Source: Gnetum montanum (Eukaryota > Streptophyta > Gnetopsida > Gnetales > Gnetaceae). Taken from it: DNA of 64,000 nt. The stretch covers positions 37,475-101,474 of the forward strand of contig MNCI01037756.1 in assembly GCA_015680685.1 (NCBI GenBank). The letters are read 5' to 3'. Below the pieces are notes generated by a model. That model was not told the DNA's origin, did not search any database, and worked only from the letters and a program-made list of their open reading frames with translations. Of the stretch, positions 55,991 through 64,000 are shown piece after piece (the first letter of the stretch is position 1; each line of letters starts with the position of its first letter). The position numbers and the translations under genes were made by a program.

Positions 55991-56884
55991 GTTTGTGATG
56001 TCAATAGGGTCCTAAAGACCTTTTCTATGCATTTTTCTCTTTGACCTTTTTGTTATTTTCTCTTTTCTTTTATCTTTTCCTTTTCTTTTATTTTTCTTTT
56101 CTCGGTCTTTTTGAAAGAGCTTTCTTTTTGTGCCATGCTCATGTTTGAGCACTTGCATTTTGCATCATGTACTGTGTAGTGTGTTTTGCATAGCAACTGC
56201 GTAGAGAGTCATAGTGTGCAATAGTGTATCAAGAGTTTTGAACTAAGTGAAATGTATCTAGGGGTGTAATTGAATAGGACAATTGGAACATGATGTGGAA
56301 ATAGGGGATGTATTAGGAGTTGGAAATGTACTTATGAATAGATTGAGTAACCCAGTTACGTGCATCAAGAAGAATGTGATACCTTGTCGTCACAATGAAA
56401 TGCATCTATGTACGAACACCTTAGGAGTGTCATCCTACAAACGCAACTCCAAGAAGACAAGAAAAACACAAATGAATCGGTTAACTAAGCACTTTAAACC
56501 AGGTGATGGAGTCACCACGTGAAAATTTTGAAGCAAACAAAATTATGAGCAACATTAGCTTCATTAGTGTCCATGAGACAAACCATGCAACAAGTCTTTG
56601 TGGAACATGCACAGCCAATTGCAACAACATATCTTTTTAAACTTTGCCTGGTCATCAATGATGTTGCCAGTTTATAGTCTTAGCGAACAGTTGTGGATTA
56701 GTTTTACATCATAACCCTTTGGATAACACTAGTTTAGCATTGTAGCGGATGATACATTGCTAGTTTATAGTCATAGTGGACTATGAAGAGGCAAACCAGT
56801 TTATAGTCTTAGTGGACTCTGGATGTTAGTTTCACGTCATGGTGGATAGATGTGGTAGTTTCGCATCATACTGGACAGAGCTTT
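55991..56884. other. Unassigned DNA leading into repeats
   Basis: A T/C-rich tract at 56030-56110, then 56283-56522 open for 79 codons without recognisable motif. From 56650 the words 'agtttatagtc' and 'atagtggac' recur irregularly. Confidence 0.35.
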
Positions 56885-57100
56885 GTGGTGCTAGTTTGAA
56901 GTCATAGCCCTAGGACTTTTCTGTGGTATCAGTTTTAAGTCATGATGCTAGGACTGTTTTGTGGTATCAGTTTTAAGTCATGATGCTAGGACTATTCTAT
57001 GGTATCAGTTTTAAGTCATGATGCTAGGACTATTCTGTGGTATTAGTTTTAAGTCATGATGTNTCAGTTTTAAGTCATGATGCCAGGAATTTTCTGTGCC
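56885..57100 (+). repeat. 38-bp tandem repeat, 5-6 copies, with an N
   Basis: Copies begin at 56885, 56923, 56961, 56999 and 57037 with exact 38-bp spacing (gtggtatcagttttaagtca, then tgatgctagg). An N at 57063 interrupts the fifth and a further copy follows; the array length here is probably collapsed in the assembly. Confidence 0.9.
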
Positions 57101-58959
57101 AGTTTATAGTCATAGTAGACTATCTATGCTTACCTTTCTTGTGTAAGGTGTGATGCTGCATGCATGGTCATGCTGTGTGTCTACAAGATCCTACAAAGAT
57201 CAACTAGGAAGAAAAACAACATCAAGAGACACCTATTGTACATAGAGTTGAAATGTATGAATGAAAGAAAAGTAATGCAAAAAAGTGATAGTTTTAGGCC
57301 GTTCTGGGACATATGGTAGTTTAAGGCCTTTTTGGGCTATGTGTTTTTGTAGTTTTATGTTTTTATGTTTGATGCTTTTCAAATGCAATGTGTGAACTAA
57401 GTTGATGAATATGTAAACAAAGCAAAATGTAGGATCTACGTGAGCAGGAAAAATGTAAATGCATAGGCTAGTGCAATGTAAACAAAAGTAAAAAATTCAT
57501 GTCACAGGTGTAGGCAGAAGGGAGAGTCTTGGTCATGTAGTTGCTTCCTAACTAGTCATGGATTAGGGAGCATACAATGTTTAGGGTCTTCTGGGGGGCT
57601 GTCAGCTTCAACCACTCGTTCAGGTATGTTAGCCTCAAGTGTTGCATTGGTTACCATAGGTGTACCACCAAGAAACTCTTCTTCCAAATTCTATGTTGGA
57701 AAGATGAAGAAAAATTCTATGTAGCCATGACCAGAAGATAGTAAAAACCTTGGCTATTTTCTTCTGAAAATTTCACAAATCTACATGAAGTTACAAAAGG
57801 AACACAAATAACCTAACTGCACAATGTTACGAAAATAGCCATAACTCCCTCGTTTCAAAGCCAAATTCAATGAGACAATAACCATAAAGAAGCTTAAATA
57901 AAGGGATACAAACCCATAACCTTTGATTTCCTAAATATGTAGCTATTTTACCAAGAAAAAAATACATAGCTTGGCTTGCTTTTTTGTAACAAAACTTCAA
58001 AAATCCCAAAGCCTAAATTTTATATAGCCATTAAAATAGTTGAAATAGCCAAAACCTTTGCAACCTTTTCACATCAAAATAATGGGGTAGGAGTTTTTTA
58101 AAATTTAATTTTAACCAATCCTAAGGCTTGGACTTGAAAAAAAGGGTCATACCCCAAGATTTTGAGGAAAAAGCATAAAGCAGCAAGGCCTATTTTCAAT
58201 ATCAAATTTGCAAAAGCTAAAGCAATAAAAAAACCATAGATCTACATGGGAGAATCCAAAATAGGATTTGGGATTTTGTCATAATTTAACTTAATCCCCG
58301 CATCAGAGTGGAATTGAAAAAACTGCCCTAACACTTGGAAAGCAAAAAAACTAGAAAAAACCACAAAAACAAAGGTAAAAATAGGTAGAATTGCCTACCT
58401 TGGAGCAATGAAATATGGAGCCTAGATGGAGACAGGCCTAGGAACCTCTGACAACTCCCTTGAATGCTCATCCATCCTCTAAATTGTGGGATTTTTTCTT
58501 TTCCCTACTCTCTATTTGGAAGCTCAACATTGATAAAAGGGGAAAATTTGAAAAAGATGAGTTCTACATTGGTTGTAAGGGAGATGGAAGGCTTCCACAC
58601 TGAAGATTGATTATGGCTAACACAAGAATCTCTGCTAGAGTTATCCTCCAATGCATTATTGCTGAAAGATAACAATTATGATCAAAGTTTATAAAATTTG
58701 ACTTATAAAACCCTTCTAAGACCTAAACGTAACCCTAGCTACTAATTTAGTGCACCCTAACTATAAGTGTACTAAAGAAAAAGGGGGGAAATTTTATTTC
58801 ATGTTAGTTTTAGGGACAAAAAAACTTCATTTTCAAAATTTTAAATTTTTGGATTATGGGCCCGACCCTATGCCTTCCCTTTTGACTACACTTGATTCAA
58901 CACTAAGATTTTTACTAATTTTAGCACTTAAAAACATCATGGAAACCTTACCCCCATGC
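57101..58959. other. Unassigned DNA, no gene identified
   Basis: Short paired words 'tagttttaggcc' and 'tagtttaaggcc' near 57290-57330. 57850-58700 is A-rich with no coding signal. Confidence 0.35.
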
Positions 58960-61950
58960 ATCTACACTAGGAACATCATACCCAATGTGGAAACATGTTT
59001 ATCATTTACAAATTTGTTAGAGTTACAAATATCTTTCTATTTTTAGTAACCCAGACTTACCTTTTTGAACCCTGGGTTTCGAAATCTAGACAAAACATGA
59101 GCATGGCTATGTACCATGGATTTTCATGCTAGGGAAGTAGTGCCTAGCATGAAAGAAGTGGGGTATCACTTGCTATTGTGTCCCAACACTCATCTAGCAT
59201 AAGTTTGACCTCAAAGTGGATCCCACATGACCTAGAACCCCTCCAAACATCTTTGGCAGCCTTAGAACCTCACCAAACCTAGTCAAAACTAGTCAAAACT
59301 CATTGAAACTTGGAATTTGGTATTTTCCATGTGAAGGAATACTTCTTCTATGTTGATCCTTTCACCTCATCATGGAAAGATGGGGAGAAGAAAAAAATGA
59401 CTTAAGTTGATGACTTAATGACCATTTCTTGATGCATGATGACCCCTAGACCCTACCAGAACCCTCTGAAGCTTCTAAAACCCACAAAATGGGTAAAAAA
59501 TAGTACGAATCTACCATCCCTCTCTCATCCACATTGGGGCCACCATTCCTAGTGTGGAAGAAAGGGGAAAAGTTGCATGAGGTACTTAGAAGCCTCCAAA
59601 CTATCAAATCTTAACACCCAACATTAACCATTAACACTGGAAATCCTAGAGGTCGACATGCATGGACGATCAATAGTAGATCTAGCCTAAATATAAATTT
59701 ATTGATTTAGAGGACCTCTTCCATGTTAATCCTTCCACCCCTAGCATGGAAAAATGGAAAAAGCCCTAAAAACCCCCTCACAACCCCCAAAACAACTAGA
59801 TCTTAACCTTAAGAACTGATGACCAACACCAGCAACCTTATGAGCACTCATGCCTAGCTAGATCAATCAAAAATGTTTAAAAAATATTTTTCCTCAATTT
59901 TCTATGTTGATCATGGAAGCTCTAACATGAAAGAAATGGGGTAAGTCTAAAAAATAGCTTATGACCATTAAAACCATCAAATTTTAATGTTACATGATAG
60001 TAGGTGACACCAATGATCTTAGGGGCCTACATGCATAATAAAAAATGGCTAAAAATGATCAAAAAACTCTCCCCAAAATTTTCCACACTGAGAATGAAAG
60101 CCCCAACATCAAAAAAGGAGGATAATTCCAAAAAATAATTTATCAATCTTGAAATATTCAGAGTTTGACATTGAATAGTAGTCATCATCATCGTCAACTT
60201 GGGAAGCTTGCATGCATGTCCGAGAGTGGTCAAAAGTAACCAAAAATAATTTCCCCCAATTTTCCATGATAAGCATAGAATTCCTAGTGTGAAAAAATGG
60301 GTTAAGTCCAAAAATTACCTTATGATCTTTGAGATGACTAAATTTTGACATCAAATGTTAGCAATTGATATTGACAACTTAGGAAGCTTCAATGCATGTT
60401 TGAAAACGATCAAAGATGACCAAAATGCTTTTCCCTTATTTTTTCATCCTGAGCATGGAAGCCCTAGCATGGGAAAATGGGGAAAGTCCAAAAAATTCCT
60501 TGCCAACATTAAAACAATGAAAATTTAACATCAAGTAGTAGCAGTCATTGCCAACAACCCTGGAAACCTACATACATGGTCAAAATTAGCCAAAAATCAT
60601 CAAAAATATTTCTCACCATTTTCCAAGTTGATCATGGAAGCCCCAATATGGAAAAATGGTGGGAATCCCAAAAAACACTGAAAAAACCTCTAAAATAACT
60701 AGTTTTATCTCCAAACCCTAGTCCTAGACCCTAGTATCCCCAAAGGTTTATCTACAAAGTTGATTGAGGTCAAAATTGGTTTAAAATACACTCACCCTTG
60801 TTTTCCACACTAATATCTCTATCCTTAGTGTGGAAGATAGGGTGAAGCCAAAAAATGACTTAGGGATACTCAAAATTACCAAAACTTGATGCCAAACCCT
60901 AATCCTCAACCCTGGTATCCCTAGAGGTTGACACACAAAGTCAATTGAGGTTAAAATTTGTCAAAAATCCAATCCCCCTTATTTTTGACACTGAGATTTC
61001 TATTCCTAGTTTTGAAGAAGGGGGAGAGCCAAAAAACCACTTAGGAATACCAAAAACTATCAAATTTTGACATGGATATATAGCCCTTGACCTTGACAAT
61101 TCCAAGAGGTAATATGCATGGTAAATTGTAATCTGAATTGGCCTAGATATAGGATTCTTGCTTCCTCCATGCTAAAGTAACATCCTCAACATGGAAAATG
61201 GGGAAAATTTGCTTTTCTACTTTTTAGGATAAGATGACACTCCCAAAAATCAAAGATCTTTGACAGAGAAGCCTAGGACCTCATAGCCCCAAGATTTTAC
61301 TTGTTTGACTTTATCCCAATATGCAAAACTAATTCCCCCCATTCTCTCATGCTGAAGTAGCTCCCCTAGCATGGAAATAGGGATGAAGACCTTAAGTACC
61401 CTTAAAGAGCCTTCAAACATGCCCAAATTAGCCATAAACTTGTAGAATTAAAGTCTACAATCTTATGGGCCTTGAAACCTAGTTAAAGTGCCCTAAAATT
61501 ACTCAAAATTCATCAAAGAAGTGTCTCCTCATATATCCATGTTGAAGACACTGTACCTAGCATGGAAGAAGGGGGGAAGTGATTTGAACAGTTATTGACA
61601 CCCAAAATGACCTTGAATTACCTTAGAATGAAAGTTGAGAGATGCACAAGTTTAACTCTAGGCTCTAGCCATTTTTTTGACCATGTTTGATCTTATTTTT
61701 CCTTGGATTTTAGTTCCCCATGCTAATCCCACTCTTTTCTATTCTTTCTAGTGTGGAAACAAAGGGGGAAGGCTTCAGAACCTACTTTTGACCCTTATCA
61801 ACCTCTGGGGAGTCCAATTTTGATGGGTTTGATCCTACGCTACCTTAGGAAGGTCCCAAGACTTAAATTTTGTACCTATGAACATCCCACAATATATTTT
61901 CCTTGGTCTCCACACTAAGGGTCCTTGTTTCCATGTTGAGCCTAGCATGG
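58960..61950 (+). repeat. About 17-copy diverged tandem array, period about 180 bp, hairpin-centred
   Basis: A CCAYRCT...AGYRTGG pair followed by 'gaa.aaatgggg' recurs at about 58967, 59124, 59338, 59529, 59721, 59903, 60083, 60264, 60444, 60623, 60805, 60987, 61168, 61347, 61537, 61719 and 61911. Spacing is mostly 179-192 bp. Between hairpins are repeated words such as 'caaaaattg', 'ttgaca' and 'gaagcttgcatgcatg'. The best stems are TCATGCTAGG/CCTAGCATGA (59124) and CCACACTAA/TTAGTGTGG (60805). The copies are strongly diverged, so the array is old. Confidence 0.8.
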
Positions 61951-62042
61951 AAGCTTCAAGATACTTGATTTCTAGGTCTAGACAACCTAGAAACAACCTT
62001 GATTGATGTTTGAACTCATCTAATAGCCTTGTAGCTTTAAAA

Positions 62043-62485
62043 CATGGCCCACTAAGGCCTAAAACTAGCTAAAATTAACCATTTTTAACCTATATTAACC
62101 AAATTTTATCATATATGACCTAATTTACTTGATTTTTGACTTATTATGTAATGTTTTGGCCTATGTTTTAGACTTATGTTGCCTTATGGACATGGTTGAC
62201 ATTCCATAGCCTCTATACAACTCTATATGTTCTTTGTTTGTCTTATAATAGATCTATTTGCCTTTGTTTGGCTTTTAAATGGTATCAAATAATGGGGTTT
62301 GACCTTCCCTAACCATTGTTTGACACCATATGACCATGGCCCACTAAGGCCTTAAATAGGCATCATGGCCCTCTAAGACCTTAAACTGGCATCATGGCTT
62401 GCTAAAGCCTTAAACTAGCATCATAATCCACCAAGACTATAAATTGTTATCATGGCCTGCTAAGGCCTAAAACTAGCAAAAATAT
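62043..62485 (+). repeat. 29-bp repeat, about 6 copies (same unit as at 53.6 kb)
   Basis: 'catggc..gctaaggcctaaaactagcat' units, five of them in tandem at 62336-62480. Matches the unit at 53560-53794. It lies about 170 bp before the pol region, as part of the internal region of the gypsy element that follows. Confidence 0.8.
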
Positions 62486-62649
62486 GGCCTTTATTGATCA
62501 TTTGTAGCCTTACTCCTTGTCCTTGTTTGACCTTTATGTAACCTTTGTTTGCCTCTATTGCACTTTTTCAAATTAGCCTTATGACCTTGATTGCATTAGA
62601 TTTACATATGTTTTATGACATTTTAACATTATTTATGTACTTTTACCCA

Positions 62650-64000
62650 AGTGCCACTTAATATGTTTTTGGTTAATGTGCAGGATCAAAGTATGTGTAC
62701 CTGGAAGAAAATTAGTTTGCCTTTGTGTTTACATGGACCTCACGATGATATTAAATGGTGTATAAACTATGACTGCCTAAATTTTGAGCCTAAGAGTCTT
62801 GTAGACCACATAGCCTCAACAAAGAAATATCTAGAATGACCTACAAATCTAGCCAAAACCCTTGACTTAGAAGTAGGAGACATAACTAAAGACCCTCAAT
62901 TAAGTTTTGCACTAGAGCCTCAATGTGCCCAAGGCATCACTAAAGTCTTACAAAATAACATTAAGGCATTTGCCTAGTTATATGTAGACATGCTAGGCCT
63001 AGACCCATGTCTAGTCTAGAACAACAGCATATTGGATTCTAACATTAGACCAGTTAAGCAAAAAGTGTGTAAGATTAGACCTAATTTGGCCTTGGTAGTT
63101 CGTGATGAAATCTTAAAGCTCTACCAAGCATGTTTGATTAGGATTGTTGATTATGCATAAAAAGTATCCAACATAGCAGTAGTCCCTAAGAAGAATTGGA
63201 GTATTTGTATTTGCATTAATTTTTGAGACCTAAATATAGCCATCATCAAGGATGAATTTCCTTTGCCTTAGTATTGATCAACTTATTGATGCTACAGTCG
63301 GACATGCCTTGTTGTCCTTTATGGATGGATTCTCAAGATATAACCAAATCATGATCAACCTAGAACACCAACTTAGCAAAACCTGTATGATCCCATGGGG
63401 TACATTTTGTTATAGCATGATGTCCTTTGGCCTTAAGAACACTAGAGCAATATACCATAGAGACATGACCTATATCTTTAGTGATTACATGTTAGGTTTG
63501 CTTAATGATTATGTAGATGACATAACTGTGAAGTCTAAAATAGCTAATGACCATGCCAATTACCTAGATATGGTTCTTAAATGATGCCTCAAATATAAGC
63601 TTAGGCTCAATCCTAAGAAGTGTGTCTTCAGTGTCAAGATCAATAAGATTCTTAGCTTTGTAGTCTCTAAGCTAGGGATACTCATAGATCTTGATAAGTT
63701 TAAGGTCATATCCAAATTGGTAGCACATGCCAACCTTAAATAGCTTTAGGGATTACAAGGTAGACTATAGTTTATTCATAGGTTTATCGCTAGGTGTACA
63801 AATAAGTTACAACCCATGCACCACTTTCTTAAGAAAGGAGTTCACTATGAGTGGACGACTCAATGCTAAGAAGCCTTTAAAAACCTTAAGCAAGAATTAA
63901 AACAGCTACCTATAGTCTATTATTTGCAAGAGGATATACCATTTTACATTTATATTGCCATTTTTGATGCATCCATTGCCTCTTTACTCTATGAAAAATG
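62650..64000 (+). pseudogene. Tat/Ogre-like Ty3/gypsy RT pseudogene, runs off the window
   Basis: Reads DLEVGDITKDPQLSFALEPQ, DMLGLDPCLV, NIRPVKQKVCKIRPNLALVV, VSNIAVVPKKNWSICICINF; then GHALLSFMDGFSRYNQIMIN, MIPWGTFCYSMMSFGLKN and LLNDYVDDITVKS (RT active site YVDD intact) in the open stretch 63252-63584; then LRLNPKKCVFSV. The RNase H start follows (HFLKKGVHYEW...PFYIYIAIFDAS near 63950). The motif style (PVKQK, FMDGFSGYNQI, YVDDIIVKS) is of the Tat lineage and differs from the FMDDF RT of element 1. Many TAG/TAA stops; continues beyond 64000. Confidence 0.85.

Overview
The window looks like nuclear DNA of a seed plant, most likely a conifer or other gymnosperm. It is AT-rich and repeat-dense. 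Almost every long reading frame is a decayed retroelement whose stop codons are mainly TAG, TAA and TGA at expected CAG, CAA, CGA and TGG positions, as methylcytosine deamination would produce. A Penelope-like retroelement at 36.5-38.6 kb points to conifers, where PLEs of the Dryad type are known. No intact protein-coding gene is visible, but two short exons on the minus strand (40490-40632 and 13677-13784) read as successive parts of RNA polymerase III subunit RPC3 (C82). If they belong to one gene, they bound an intron of about 26.7 kb filled with nested retroelements, which again fits a conifer.

Layout. 1-451: end of an LTR. 1000-about 8760: plus-strand Ty3/gypsy element of the Athila/Tat type (element 1) with tRNA-Asp primer site, gag, protease, RT/RNase H and integrase, all broken. 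9.78-11.6 kb: minus-strand gag and LTR remnant of the same family (element 4). 13.68 kb: putative RPC3 exon. 14497-20952: complete minus-strand element 2 with two LTRs and a 5-bp target duplication; it keeps gag and protease but has lost RT, RNase H and integrase. 22355-30787: plus-strand element 3 with two LTRs, gag, no pol, an internal LTR-like promoter and a separate 2.8-kb second ORF. Its second LTR is followed by another primer-binding site. 30.8-35.1 kb: plant L1-type LINE. 36.5-38.6 kb: Penelope-like element (minus). 38.6-39.0 kb: another non-LTR RT scrap. 40.5 kb: putative RPC3 exon. 41.85-43.98 kb: second LINE (minus). 45.9-47.4 kb: RTE-type LINE tail. 49-58 kb: retroelement-like DNA full of short tandem and palindromic repeats, including a CpG-rich promoter-like LTR around 52.3-52.8 kb. 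59-62 kb: about 17 diverged copies of a roughly 180-bp tandem repeat, each centred on a short inverted repeat. 62.65-64.0 kb: a Tat/Ogre-like gypsy RT running off the window.

How the parts work together. Elements 1-4 are one family. They share LTR ends (TGATGA...CTCATCA), the GGGGGTA polypurine tract, the tRNA-Asp primer site, a gag with an unusual DHPKG zinc-knuckle-like motif and a conserved block after pol. They differ in coding content: element 1 carries pol, element 2 only gag-pro, element 3 gag plus a second ORF. Elements 2 and 3 would have needed RT and integrase in trans. The U3 promoters carry short CpG-containing palindromes (GATATC type), and element 3 has a second copy of such a promoter upstream of its second ORF.

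Limits: all identifications are by eye. LTR ends, frames and splice sites were worked out manually, and outer boundaries of decayed elements are approximate.
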